A stretch of 64,000 bases of DNA from SAR202 cluster bacterium (lineage in GTDB: Bacteria; Chloroflexota; Dehalococcoidia; Lucifugimonadales; Lucifugimonadaceae). The translations under genes and the position numbers were made by a program. How positions within the stretch are numbered: the first letter of the stretch is position 1; the number at the start of each line of letters is the position of its first letter. This document shows, in pieces, positions 34,822 through 45,841 of the stretch. The stretch lies in NCBI GenBank assembly GCA_016872495.1, contig VGZT01000001.1, positions 1 through 64,000 on the forward strand. Reading direction: 5' to 3'. The notes under the pieces are model-generated. The model did no database searches and was not told the origin of the DNA. It saw nothing but the letters and a program-made list of their open reading frames with translations.

Positions 34822-36441
34822 ATGGACAGGGTTGAGCTTTACGACACGACGCTGCGCGACGGCACACAGGCCGAAGGGATTTCGGTTTCGGTCGACGACA
34901 AGCTCGCCATTACGCTCCGCCTCGACCAGCTGGGCGTCAGTTTCATCGAAGGCGGATACGCCGGCGCGAACCCGAAGGATGACGAGTTCTTCCGCCGGGC
35001 AAGGAAGCTGAAACTCAAGAACGCGACCCTGACGGCGTTCGGGAACACGCGCCGAGCGGGTGGAGACTGTGAATCGGACGCGTCGATGCGGGCGCTGCTG
35101 GAAGCCGGGACTCCGGTCGTCACCATCGTTGGCAAGGCCTCGGAATTGCACGTCCGGAAGGTCCTCGAGACATCGCTCGAGGAGAACCTGGCGATGATTA
35201 CCGACTCGATCCGTTTCCTCACCGCAAACGGGCGCCGGGTGTTCTGCGACGCCGAGCATTTCTTCGACGGCTACGCGCTGAACCCCGAATACGCGGTCCA
35301 GGCCGTAAATGCGGCGGTCGAGGCGGGCGCCGAGTGCGTGATCCTCTGCGACACCAACGGCGGAACGTTGCCCGAACAGGCTGCTGAAGCGGTGCGGGCG
35401 GTCAAGGCGGCGACAAGGGCAAGGCTCGGAATTCACGCCCACAACGACAGCGACGCCGCGGTAGCGGTATCGCTTGCGGCGCTGCAGGCGGGCGCCACCC
35501 AGGTGCAGGGCACGATCAACGGCTACGGCGAGCGCTGTGGCAATGCCAACCTGGTCAGCATCATCGCCAACCTGCAGCTCAAGATGAATGTCAAGTGCGT
35601 CTCGGACGAACAGATCCGATCGCTCACGGAGCTTTCGCGTTTTGTCGCCGAGGTCGTGAACCTGCCGCCACATGCGTACCAGCCGTACGTTGGTTCCAAC
35701 GCGTTCAGCCACAAGGGTGGCCTGCACGCGGCTGCGGTCGAAAAGCTTGCGGAGTCGTACCAGCACGTACCACCTGACGTCGTCGGCAACCGAAACGCAC
35801 TCGTCGTGTCGGAGCTGGCAGGCCGCAGCACGATCCTGCAGCAGGTGGAGGAGCTGGGACTCGGCGGCGAGATCACCCGGGACGATGCCCGCAACATCGT
35901 GAACCACGTCAAGGCGCAGGAGGCCAGGGGCTTCGCGTACGAACGGGCGGCAGCGTCGTTCGAGGTCCTGGTCAGGCGCACGCTGCCCAATTACGAGCCG
36001 CCTTTCGAACTGGTCGATTTCATGGTGATCGTGCAGTCACGGCACCCGGGCGCCGGCGGATCAAGTCCGGCCAACGGAGAAAACCTGACCTCAGAAGCGA
36101 CGATCAAGGTGCGCGTGGGCGAGCATGTGCTCCACACGGCCGCGGAGGGCAACGGCCCCGTCAACTCGCTGGACAACGCGCTCCGCAAAGCGCTCCTGCA
36201 GTTCTTCCCCCACCTCGCGGTCGTGAAGCTGACCGACTACAAGGTGAGAGTGGTAGCGGATGGCACGGGCACCAACGCGGTGGTCCGGGTCCAGATCGAG
36301 TCGTCGGATGGGCAGCACACGTGGCACACGGTAGGTGCGTCCGGCAACATCATTGAAGCCAGCTGGCTGGCGCTGGCAGATTCAATGGAGTACTGGCTCC
36401 TGCAGCATACCGCCAGCAAGGGCAAATCACCCGGAACGTAG
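34822..36441 (+). CDS. cimA: Citramalate synthase
   Basis: Condenses pyruvate and acetyl-CoA to (R)-citramalate, giving a threonine-independent route to 2-oxobutyrate and isoleucine. 539 residues, the length of CimA and longer than most LeuA. Seen: YDTTLRDGTQAEGISVS (CimA type, against RDGEQS in LeuA), GIHAHNDSDAAVAVS with metal-binding His, QGTINGYGERCGNANL, PYVGSNAFSHKGGLH, and a C-terminal LeuA dimer/regulatory domain from about 400. An isoleucine T-box upstream independently supports CimA over LeuA. LeuCD and LeuB 11 kb away could complete the route. Confidence 0.94.
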   Translation: MDRVELYDTTLRDGTQAEGISVSVDDKLAITLRLDQLGVSFIEGGYAGANPKDDEFFRRARKLKLKNATLTAFGNTRRAGGDCESDASMRALLEAGTPVVTIVGKASELHVRKVLETSLEENLAMITDSIRFLTANGRRVFCDAEHFFDGYALNPEYAVQAVNAAVEAGAECVILCDTNGGTLPEQAAEAVRAVKAATRARLGIHAHNDSDAAVAVSLAALQAGATQVQGTINGYGERCGNANLVSIIANLQLKMNVKCVSDEQIRSLTELSRFVAEVVNLPPHAYQPYVGSNAFSHKGGLHAAAVEKLAESYQHVPPDVVGNRNALVVSELAGRSTILQQVEELGLGGEITRDDARNIVNHVKAQEARGFAYERAAASFEVLVRRTLPNYEPPFELVDFMVIVQSRHPGAGGSSPANGENLTSEATIKVRVGEHVLHTAAEGNGPVNSLDNALRKALLQFFPHLAVVKLTDYKVRVVADGTGTNAVVRVQIESSDGQHTWHTVGASGNIIEASWLALADSMEYWLLQHTASKGKSPGT

Positions 36442-36542
36442 TCCTTTCTGCGCGGCACGGGACGAGATGGCGTTGCCCAGGTAATGGTGCCGTCCACCAG
36501 CGAAGATCGTAAGGTCCTCCCGGTCGCGGCGACCGGATCACC

Positions 36543-37264
36543 AGGGAACAGTTGCCTCAGCGCGTGCGGGCATCGAGCGAAGAGCGTCTCGGCGGAAGGT
36601 TGGTCAGGCACCCTCCAGACCGGGCGGATTCTCACCCGGCCTGGCCGCCGTGCTGGAGCATGGCGATGGTGACCGGGCGTTCGTAAAGAGCGTTGGGCCG
36701 TAGCCAAACGCCGACTCGCCCGATATTCACCGACGCGCGATCCACACGTCTCCTGGCTTCCTCCAGGTCTACCGGTCCCGGAGTTCATCTGGAGCATTGA
36801 CCATGGCCCGGAGGCTGGGTCACGCCGGCTTTTCGTACTATCGACGGGTGGGAGCCGCAACTCCCCTGGACCGACAAAGAGCCAGGTCGCGTGTGTCGAG
36901 CACTGAACGAGCTCGCCGAGCGGCTGAAGCTGGCGCCGTTCGCCTCGCTGCCTGGCCGCCGCCTGCCCGAGGTTCTTGAGCGAAACGTCTGTATGCCTGC
37001 ACAGGAGCCGCGTGGGTGGACTTCGTCGGTTTCGCCCCGAGCGTGGGAATGCAGGGCGGCCCCGACCCGGAATCGCTATTGAAGCTATTTCCTACCGACG
37101 GCGCTGCGGACCCCGGGGCTAGCGCGTCGGCGGTGGCGGCGGTCGCCGGCTACTTCACATGGCAGGCCGCTCAGCCTCTCTCGCCAGGTATCCCACGGGT
37201 ACGGCAGTTCCAGGCGGCGGAAGGGGAAGCAGCCATGCGCTGGCTGCGCATGCGCACAGGCTAG
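36543..37264 (+). pseudogene. Decayed APH-family phosphotransferase
   Basis: Fills most of the 860-base gap after cimA. Pieces in order: REQLPQRVRASSEERLGGRL in one frame; a shift; GGFSPGLAAVLEHGDGDRAF with FVKSVGP and a TAG stop at 36701, then PNADSPDIHRR; a shift; VPEFIWSIDHG; a shift; WEPQLPWTDKEPGR with ALNELAERLKLAPFASLPG; then DFVGFAPSVGMQGGPDPESL and a tail FQAAEGEAAMRWLRMRTG to 37264. This is the order of an aminoglycoside-phosphotransferase-fold protein, with the catalytic-loop section (Asp-x4-Asn and the following Asp) deleted. At least three shifts, one stop and the deletion make it dead. The remaining 100 bases on the 5' side and 40 bases on the 3' side show nothing. Confidence 0.82.
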
Positions 37265-37303
37265 TCGACCTGCCCTCGCCTTCTGCAGGCGGGACCGCGG
37301 GAA

Positions 37304-38302
37304 CTACTTGCCGGGCTTGTCCCGGGCCGGCCCGGCATTCTTGCGGCGGTGCCCCGTGAGCACCATGCGTCGAAGGCGCCCGACCGTAGAAGGTCGACGC
37401 GGGCGTACATTGCCGGTGACGTAGTCGACGATGTCGGGACTACCGAGCAAGACCTGCCCGTACCAGGCCCGCATGCGCTTGAGGGTGTCTCCATCGTTGC
37501 CGTAGGGGGTTGCGAAGGACTCGAGCGGCCTCCAGCGATCCGTTTTGCCCCCTTTGGTGTCATCCACCGGCGTCATGGCGACCCCACCGGCTTCCCGGAC
37601 GATCAGGACGCCTGCGGCAAAGTCCCAGATTCTCGCCGGGCCGGTGATGGAATAGCCGGCGATGCCCAGCGCGACGAGCGCCTGGTCGTAGACGGCGCTG
37701 CCGGACTGCCTGACCTCCCCGACTGCCTTCATGTACTCCTTGCTCAACCGGTAGCTTCGGCGGAGCCCGCCGGGCACCGCTGCGATCCGCCCGGAAGTCG
37801 GTGCGGCATTGGTTGCGCCGGCCTGGATCTGGAGACGCCGCTCACCGAGCCAGGCGCCCGCTCCCTTGCGGGCGTGGAGGGCGATCGAGGACGGTTCCCC
37901 CGGCCAGGGAAGGGCGCAGGCGGCGACCACCGGGCGGCCGCGTTGCAGGACCCCGATTGAAACCGCGTACACCGGCATGCCGTTTACAAAGTTAGTGGTT
38001 CCGTCGATCGGGTCGACCGCCCACACGAACTCGGCTGCGGGGCGGGCATCGTCTGGCTTGTCCTCCTCGCCGAGCACGACATGGTCGGGGAAGCGCGCGG
38101 CAACGATGTCGGCGATCAACTTCTGGCTCGCGAAGTCGGCGTCCGTCACGAGAGTGTTGCTGTCGTGCGGCTTGCGGGATACGTCCAGTTTTTTGCCGAA
38201 GCGACCCGCCACCAGTCCGGCAGCCTGGAGCGCGGCGTCGGTGGCGGTCTGTTCGATTAGCTGCAGTTGATCGGTGACTTCTCTTGCTCCTATACAATCC
38301 AA
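37304..38302 (-). CDS. Inositol monophosphatase family protein (IMPase/FBPase/CysQ-like)
   Basis: About 320-330 residues. Metal and substrate motifs: LVTDADFASQKLI, VVLGEEDKP, WAVDPIDGTTNFVNGMPVYAV (the family signature) and GPARIWDFAAGVLIVREAGG (the WDFAAG motif). Members hydrolyse inositol-1-phosphate, 3'-phosphoadenosine phosphate, histidinol phosphate or fructose bisphosphate; which one is not clear. The start is uncertain. A good AGGAG (38291-38287) is not followed by an in-frame ATG, GTG or TTG; the TTG at 38302 is in frame but upstream of that site. The C-terminus has an unusual basic tail of about 30 residues. Confidence 0.88.
   Translation of the reverse strand: MDCIGAREVTDQLQLIEQTATDAALQAAGLVAGRFGKKLDVSRKPHDSNTLVTDADFASQKLIADIVAARFPDHVVLGEEDKPDDARPAAEFVWAVDPIDGTTNFVNGMPVYAVSIGVLQRGRPVVAACALPWPGEPSSIALHARKGAGAWLGERRLQIQAGATNAAPTSGRIAAVPGGLRRSYRLSKEYMKAVGEVRQSGSAVYDQALVALGIAGYSITGPARIWDFAAGVLIVREAGGVAMTPVDDTKGGKTDRWRPLESFATPYGNDGDTLKRMRAWYGQVLLGSPDIVDYVTGNVRPRRPSTVGRLRRMVLTGHRRKNAGPARDKPGK
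38267..38296 (+). promoter_or_regulatory. Candidate promoter of htpX
   Basis: TTGATC (38267-38272), 18-base spacer, TATACA (38291-38296) within TATACAAT. It overlaps the start region of the divergent IMPase gene, so the two may interfere. Confidence 0.4.
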
Positions 38303-38420
38303 TGGTAGCGTCCGCGTGACGGCATGACGACCGCGGGCGAGCACGTTGGTCGCCGCTTGGCCTGTACTGATCGAGGCGCCCCGGGGCGCCCCATGCGGCT
38401 TCGAAGTCAGGGAGGTACCG

Positions 38421-39347
38421 ATGGCCATCACAACCGCGCGCAGCTTCCGGAGGGATCCGGGACTGGTCACGCGTATGTACTTCACGATGTTCATGCTGGG
38501 CATCCTGTACGCCATCTTCACGCTGGTGCTCTGGGCGTTTGGCGTGCCCCTCTTGTTCGTCGGCTCGGTCGTGGGCCTTATGGCCCTGTTCCAGTTCTTC
38601 CTGTCCGACAAACTCATCATCTGGTCGACGGGCGCCAAGGTCGTCACCAGGGAACAGGAGCCTGAGTTACACGCCATGATCGAGCGGCTGGCGACGCGTG
38701 CCGGCATGCCGATGCCTCAGGTGGCGGTGATGAAGAACGCCATCCCCAACGCGTTCGCGACCGGGCGCAGCCCGAAGAAGGCGCTCGTGGCCGTCACCAC
38801 GGGGATACGGGAGCGGCTGAGCGAGCGCGAGCTTGAAGCGGTAATTGGCCATGAGCTGTCCCACGTGCAGAACCGGGACATGCTGGTGCTGGCCATTGCC
38901 AGCTTCTTCGTGACTCTCGCTAGCTTCTTGATGCAGATGTTCTTCTGGAGCATGCTCTTCGGCGGCATGGGTGGGGGAGGGCGGCGCGAGGGCGGCAACG
39001 CTGGCGCGCTGATGGTCGTGTATCTCGTCACGTTTGTCGTGTACTTCGTGGGCCAGTTGCTGGTCCTGGCGCTGACTAGGTACCGGGAGTTCGACGCCGA
39101 TCACGGTGGCGCCGAACTGACCGGGGACCCCGGCTCGCTGGCCTCCGCGCTCCTGAAGATCACGGGGTCTCTGGGGCACATCCCCGAGAAGGACCTGCGA
39201 CAGGCGCAGGGGGCGGCGGCATTCATGTTCGCCCCCCTGGCGGTTCGCGGCGACAAGATCCTCCACCTCTTCTCGACCCATCCGCCGGTCGAAGAGAGGG
39301 TCAGGCGCTTGCGGGAACTTGAGCAGCAGATGAGGTTCGGGCGCTAG
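38421..39347 (+). CDS. htpX: HtpX-type membrane zinc metalloprotease
   Basis: Envelope-stress protease that degrades misfolded membrane proteins. 308 residues from the ATG at 38421 behind GGAGGT. Two N-terminal membrane helices (about 21-62), zinc motif HELSH at 144-148 (ligands H144 and H148), third ligand E in REFDADHGGAEL, two more membrane helices between (about 152-176 and 192-212). A Gly-rich loop (GGMGGGGRREGG) lies in the middle. Directly upstream of pspAB, an arrangement recalled from Actinobacteria. Confidence 0.95.
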   Translation: MAITTARSFRRDPGLVTRMYFTMFMLGILYAIFTLVLWAFGVPLLFVGSVVGLMALFQFFLSDKLIIWSTGAKVVTREQEPELHAMIERLATRAGMPMPQVAVMKNAIPNAFATGRSPKKALVAVTTGIRERLSERELEAVIGHELSHVQNRDMLVLAIASFFVTLASFLMQMFFWSMLFGGMGGGGRREGGNAGALMVVYLVTFVVYFVGQLLVLALTRYREFDADHGGAELTGDPGSLASALLKITGSLGHIPEKDLRQAQGAAAFMFAPLAVRGDKILHLFSTHPPVEERVRRLRELEQQMRFGR

Positions 39348-39351
39348 GAAA

Positions 39352-39963
39352 TTGGGATTCTTCGGTCGCAGCAAGCCCAGGGATGACTGGGACGCCATAT
39401 CGACGCTGATCAAAGCGTGCGAAAAGCTGTTTGCACGGCGCGAAATCGTGCCTTCCCGGCGGGCCGGCATCATCTTCCGGCCTGCCGATGTCCCATTCCT
39501 GAATGAGTTGAAGACCCGGCTGGGGCCGATCCTCCACGAGGGAGAAGGCGCTACGAAGACCGGATTCGACCTGGTCGACGACGCCCACGGCACCCGCTGG
39601 GTCGTTCTGGACGACGGCAACTTTCCGGACCTGGTCAGTTCGGTCTACACGGTGGGCAATGCCATACAGGCGAACGGCGCGAAGGAGCATCGACTGGCCG
39701 CGGTTTTCGAGTTCTATCCCGGTGCCAACCTTGCGGCGGTCACCGAAGCGCGCGATTGGAAGCCTGGCAGCGCGGGGTACTTCATCTACAGCTACCTGCG
39801 CCAGGCCTACTACCCGTTCATCCCGCAGGGCAAGGACAAAGAGGGCAAGGATCAGCGAGACCGCCCCGCGGAGCTCAGCATGGGCGCGTTGATGCGCCAC
39901 GCAGGGATCGCCACGGACCGACACCTGGAAAACTGGTACGCGCTCTGGGGCATCCCGTTTTAG
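39352..39963 (+). CDS. PspA-associated protein PspAB
   Basis: 203 residues. FFGRSKPRDDWDAISTLIKA at the N-terminus, DLVDDAHGTRWVVLDDGNFPDLV and FIYSYLRQAYYPFIPQGKDK in the middle, and MRHAGIATDRHLENWYALWG at the end fit the PspAB family, which is found with HtpX and PspA-type envelope-stress systems. No PspA itself is in this window. TTG start four bases after htpX, so translation is probably coupled. Confidence 0.75.
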   Translation: MGFFGRSKPRDDWDAISTLIKACEKLFARREIVPSRRAGIIFRPADVPFLNELKTRLGPILHEGEGATKTGFDLVDDAHGTRWVVLDDGNFPDLVSSVYTVGNAIQANGAKEHRLAAVFEFYPGANLAAVTEARDWKPGSAGYFIYSYLRQAYYPFIPQGKDKEGKDQRDRPAELSMGALMRHAGIATDRHLENWYALWGIPF

Positions 39964-39986
39964 GAGACCGGGCGTCGAGGCCCACG

Positions 39987-40586
39987 ATCGCCGTCGTTGC
40001 GCTGGACCCCGCCGAATCTGCGATCTGCCGGGCTGCGCTCGAGGGCGCGGCGGCAATGCCGCTGGCAGTCCAGCCGGACGAACACCTGCCGCCGCACTCC
40101 TGCGCGTTGCTGGTGGCGGGTAATGGGTCGTTCAATCCCGAGGTTTCCGTCCCGCCGGTAGCGCTGGTCGAAGCGCTTGGCGCCGACCTTCCTGTTCTCG
40201 GCATCGAGTGGGGGATGCAGGCCCTGAATGCCGCCTACGGAGGGCGGGCGCCCATCGAGTCCCCGAGCCACAATGTGCCCGAGTCGCCGTCGAGGCACCG
40301 CGTGTTCCTCACCATGGGTGGCAAGGTGTCGTCGATCGTTGGTGGCGCCGGCGTCGTGGCGGTTAAAGGCAGGCATGCCCACGGCATAACCGAGGCTCGG
40401 CGGGGCAAGGGACTGATGTCGAGTGCCTTCGCCGTCGAGGACGGCATCGTCGAAGCGATCGAGATCCCGGGCGACCATTTCATCATCGGCGTGCAGTGGC
40501 CGGTCCACCTGCCCGGCGTGCCCGCGGGGTTCGAGAACCTTATCCCCGCGCTGGCGGATCGGGCGCGGGGCGGGCCTCCGGCCTGA
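39987..40586 (+). CDS. Class I glutamine amidotransferase-like protein without catalytic Cys/His; AUC start proposed
   Basis: About 200 residues of the peptidase C26/gamma-glutamyl-hydrolase fold: TIAVVALDP (strand 1), LPVLGIEWGMQALNAAYGG, VKGRHAHGITEARRGKG and IIGVQWPVHLPGV. The nucleophile elbow normally reads GICRGMQ; here E74 replaces Cys and W replaces Arg. The final GVQWHPE is GVQWPVH, losing the catalytic His. So no hydrolase activity is expected. No ATG, GTG or TTG occurs in frame between 39759 and 40055. GAGG (39977-39980) is spaced six bases from ATC at 39987, and ACG at 39984 is an alternative. Follows pspAB closely and may be part of the same envelope-stress unit. Confidence 0.75.
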   Translation: MAVVALDPAESAICRAALEGAAAMPLAVQPDEHLPPHSCALLVAGNGSFNPEVSVPPVALVEALGADLPVLGIEWGMQALNAAYGGRAPIESPSHNVPESPSRHRVFLTMGGKVSSIVGGAGVVAVKGRHAHGITEARRGKGLMSSAFAVEDGIVEAIEIPGDHFIIGVQWPVHLPGVPAGFENLIPALADRARGGPPA

Positions 40587-40673
40587 GCTGGCCGCGGGGC
40601 ACTTTCCCTGCGGTCATCTGGGCAACCTTTTGCAGAGCTGCCGGGAACTCGGGTTACGGCGCGACGAATTTCG

Positions 40674-40702
40674 TTGATTCGCTACCTTCCAGCAGATACA
40701 AT
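40674..40702 (+). promoter_or_regulatory. Promoter of gyrA
   Basis: TTGATT (40674-40679), 17-base spacer, TACAAT (40697-40702, preceded by GA). Leader of about 100 bases to the gyrA ATG. No other feature seen in this 222-base gap. Confidence 0.65.
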
Positions 40703-40808
40703 TGCAAGGTGCGTCGCGCGCGCCCATTGCAGAGCGCGATCCGGCCCCCTGAACGGCATCCACCGCGGGGACTGACGACCCTTCACGTAGCGGCGCCTGG
40801 AGTCCAGA

Positions 40809-43436
<2,628 letters not shown>

Positions 43437-43441
43437 CCCGG

Positions 43442-43912
43442 GTGGATAACTCCGCGGCACGGTTTCGCGACGCCTGGGGCAGATTTGCCACGGGCGTCGT
43501 GGTTATTACGACCGTTGAGCCCGACGGCAGGATCCACGGGATGACGGCAAACGGCGTGACCTCGGTGTCCCTGGAGCCGCCGCTTGCCCTGGCCTGCGTG
43601 GGCCACAATCGAAACACGCACCGGCTCATCCGCACTACACGCCTGTTCGGCCTCAGCATCCTGGCCGAGTCCCAGAGGCCGATCGCCGAGTACTTCGTTC
43701 GCCCGACCGCGGCCCGCACCGGGGACGTCGAGATCCCGTTCGACACCCTTGGCGGACGCTGGCCGGTCATCACCGGGGCGATCGCCCGGATGGGATGTGC
43801 CGTCGTTTCCGAGCACGAAGCGGGCGACCACACGATCTTCATCGCCAGGGTCGAGGAGGTAGACACACTCGACGCGCGCCCCCTCGTCTACTTCCGTGGC
43901 AAATACAGCTGA
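43442..43912 (+). CDS. Flavin reductase domain protein
   Basis: 156-residue FMN-binding split-barrel protein of the flavin reductase (HpaC-like) type: RFATGVVVITTVEPDGRIHGMTANGVTSVSLEPPLAL, then HRLIRTTRLFGLSILAESQ, and HTIFIARVEEVDTLDARPLVYFRGKY. Such enzymes supply reduced flavin to monooxygenases or act alone. GTG start five bases after gyrA. Partner not apparent. Confidence 0.9.
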   Translation: MDNSAARFRDAWGRFATGVVVITTVEPDGRIHGMTANGVTSVSLEPPLALACVGHNRNTHRLIRTTRLFGLSILAESQRPIAEYFVRPTAARTGDVEIPFDTLGGRWPVITGAIARMGCAVVSEHEAGDHTIFIARVEEVDTLDARPLVYFRGKYS

Positions 43913-44019
43913 CCCGGGCCTGTCTACACCGGGACTCGCTCAGCACCCTTAGAATCTGGCCGGCGCGGTCCGCTTCCGACGGTGACACCGGACTTCCCCC
44001 TGCCTGGGAGGCGGCCGGG

Positions 44020-44475
44020 ATGAGTGCGAGTTTCCTGGACGTGATCACCTCCGAGGCCTAGCTCAGGCAGATTCTTGGCGAGCCATCCGAGAGGGCAGTC
44101 AAGAAGTAACTCGACCACCTTGATCGGCACTGCAAGGCCTCCATGGCAAAGTCGCCATTCCTGCCGATCGATTCCGCCAACGCCAGTGGGCGAGTGACTG
44201 GCACGGCGCGGGTCGTACGCGACGCGTGGCTGTTGGGATCGATGCCGGAGCGGGGCATGGCCCCCGCGCTCGCCCTGGTCGTCTCGGTGCGCGCCGCCTT
44301 CTGCCACTGCACCAGGTGCGTGATCAGGTCGGGCCAGTGGAATTCGCAGTCCCTGGGGAGACCTCTCAGGCCTCACGCCCTTCGGGCAGGCCCTGACCGA
44401 CCAGACAGGATCGAAGCTCCCGGTGGCCGAAGTTGAGGCCCAGCTCGCCGAGTCCTACCAGAAGAATTTGTACCA
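44020..44475 (+). pseudogene. Decayed FMN-dependent PPOX-type flavoprotein (MSMEG_1061-like)
   Basis: From the ATG at 44020 one frame reads MSASFLDVITSEA, TAG (44059), LRQILGEPSERAVKK, TAA (44107), LDHLDRHCKASMAKSPF with IDSANASGRVTG, then jumps to GTARVVRDAWLLGSMPERG, ALALVVSVRAAFCHC and RCVIRSGQW. A frameshift near 44360 leads to LTPFGQALTDQTGSKLPVAE, then VEAQLAESYQKNLY, ending near 44475. This is the order of the pyridoxamine-phosphate-oxidase-like family, minus roughly 80 residues between ANASGR and GTARV. Two stops, a deletion and a frameshift: clearly dead. The 107 bases before it show nothing. Confidence 0.88.
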
Positions 44476-44510
44476 GCCGCGGGATCCGGAGCGGCCCTTT
44501 CTGGGGTCGG

Positions 44511-45764
44511 TCACGAGGTTACGAAGCCTCGCAGTTTCGTGGCGCGCTCCACCCTGGCGACGGCGACCGAGTAGGCGGCCGTCCGGTGGTTCGTACTCTG
44601 CTCGCGCATCATGTCAGTGACCGCCTTATATGAGCGTGTCATGAACCCGGTCAATTCCTGATTGACGCGCTGTTCGTCCCAGCGGAACTCCTGGATGTTC
44701 TGCGCCCACTCGAAGTAGGAGACGATCACGCCGCCCGCGTTGGCGAGAATGTCGGGGATGATCACTACCCCGCGGTCGTTCAGGATCTGATCGGCCTCGA
44801 AGGTCACGGGTGCGTTCGCCGCCTCGACGATGATGCGGGCCCTGACCTTACTTGCGTTTCCGCTGTGGATGACGTCCTCGATCGCAGCCGGGATCAGGAT
44901 CTGGCAATCAAGGGCCAGCAGCTCCGCGTTCGTGATCGGCTCTGCGTTGGGTGCGCCCTTCACAGTGCCATTGACCGCATAATGGCGGTCTGTCTCCCAT
45001 ACGTCGACACCGTTGGGGTTGTAGATCGCGCCCAGGGCATCGCTTACCGCTATGACGCGCGCGCCAGCCTCGTTGATGGTTTTTGCGGCCCACGAGCCGA
45101 CCTGGCCGAAGCCCTGGATGGCGACGGTAGCGCCGGAGATATCAATCCGCAGGTCCCTTGCCGCCATCGCGGCAATCAGCGCGGCGCCACGGCCAGGCGC
45201 GGCCTCGCGGCCGGCCGATCCACCAAGCTCGACTGGCTTTCCGGTCACGATTCCAGGCGTATATCCGTGGGTTGCGCCGTAGGCGTCCATCATCCATGCC
45301 ATAGTCTGCGCGTTCGTCCCCAGGTCGGGGGCAGGGATATCCCGGTTCACGCCGATCAAGTGTCCGATCTGGCTGGTATACCGGCGGGTGAGGCGATTCA
45401 GTTCCGCCACGGACAGGGCTTGCGGATCTACCACCACGCCGCCCTTGGCGCCACCGAAGGGGATATCCGCCAGGGCGGTCTTCCAGCTCATCAGCATCGC
45501 CAGCGCACGTGTGTGATCCAGGTCGGCGCGCGGGTGATAACGCACGCCGCCCTTGTAAGGTCCGCGGGCGCCGTTGTGCTGCACACGGAATCCGGTGAAG
45601 ACCGAGAAGGAGCCGTCATCTCTACGCACCGGCACAGCCACGGTCAGCTCCCGCCAGGGGTGCAGGAGCAGCTGGCGCATGTCGTCGCCCAGGCCCAGCC
45701 GTCCGACGGCCTGTTCGAAGTAGGCGCGGGCGCCTTCGAGCATGGGTTTGTCGGCAGTGGTCAC
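44511..45764 (-). CDS. Glutamate (Glu/Leu/Phe/Val family) dehydrogenase
   Basis: Reversible NAD(P)-dependent oxidative deamination of glutamate. 417 residues. GFRVQHNGARGPYKGGVRYHP (substrate lysine region), the signature PFGGAKGGVVVDP with the catalytic lysine, APDLGTNAQTMAWMMDAYG, Rossmann loop VAIQGFGQVGSWAAKTI, and LANAGGVIVSYFEWAQN. GTG start at 45764 after GAGGGC; an internal ATG at 45743 is the alternative. Glutamate rather than a branched-chain substrate is inferred from overall resemblance. Confidence 0.93.
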   Translation of the reverse strand: MTTADKPMLEGARAYFEQAVGRLGLGDDMRQLLLHPWRELTVAVPVRRDDGSFSVFTGFRVQHNGARGPYKGGVRYHPRADLDHTRALAMLMSWKTALADIPFGGAKGGVVVDPQALSVAELNRLTRRYTSQIGHLIGVNRDIPAPDLGTNAQTMAWMMDAYGATHGYTPGIVTGKPVELGGSAGREAAPGRGAALIAAMAARDLRIDISGATVAIQGFGQVGSWAAKTINEAGARVIAVSDALGAIYNPNGVDVWETDRHYAVNGTVKGAPNAEPITNAELLALDCQILIPAAIEDVIHSGNASKVRARIIVEAANAPVTFEADQILNDRGVVIIPDILANAGGVIVSYFEWAQNIQEFRWDEQRVNQELTGFMTRSYKAVTDMMREQSTNHRTAAYSVAVARVERATKLRGFVTS

Positions 45765-45782
45765 GTTCGGGCCCTCTGAATC

Positions 45783-45812
45783 TTGACGCTGCTCAAGTCG
45801 CACACATACACT
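45783..45812 (+). promoter_or_regulatory. Promoter of rplU-rpmA-rpmE
   Basis: TTGACG (45783-45788), 18-base spacer, TACACT (45807-45812); leader of only about 25 bases. Confidence 0.55.
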
Positions 45813-45841
45813 TAACAGGTTGGGCAGGTACAGAACAAAGC

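Noticed and set aside
37016-37264. A separate 82-residue protein gene
   Set aside because: Its sequence is the C-terminal end of the decayed APH-family phosphotransferase, without its own ribosome site.
44143-44633. Two or three small genes before gdh
   Set aside because: They are frame fragments of the PPOX-type pseudogene running on into antisense of gdh.
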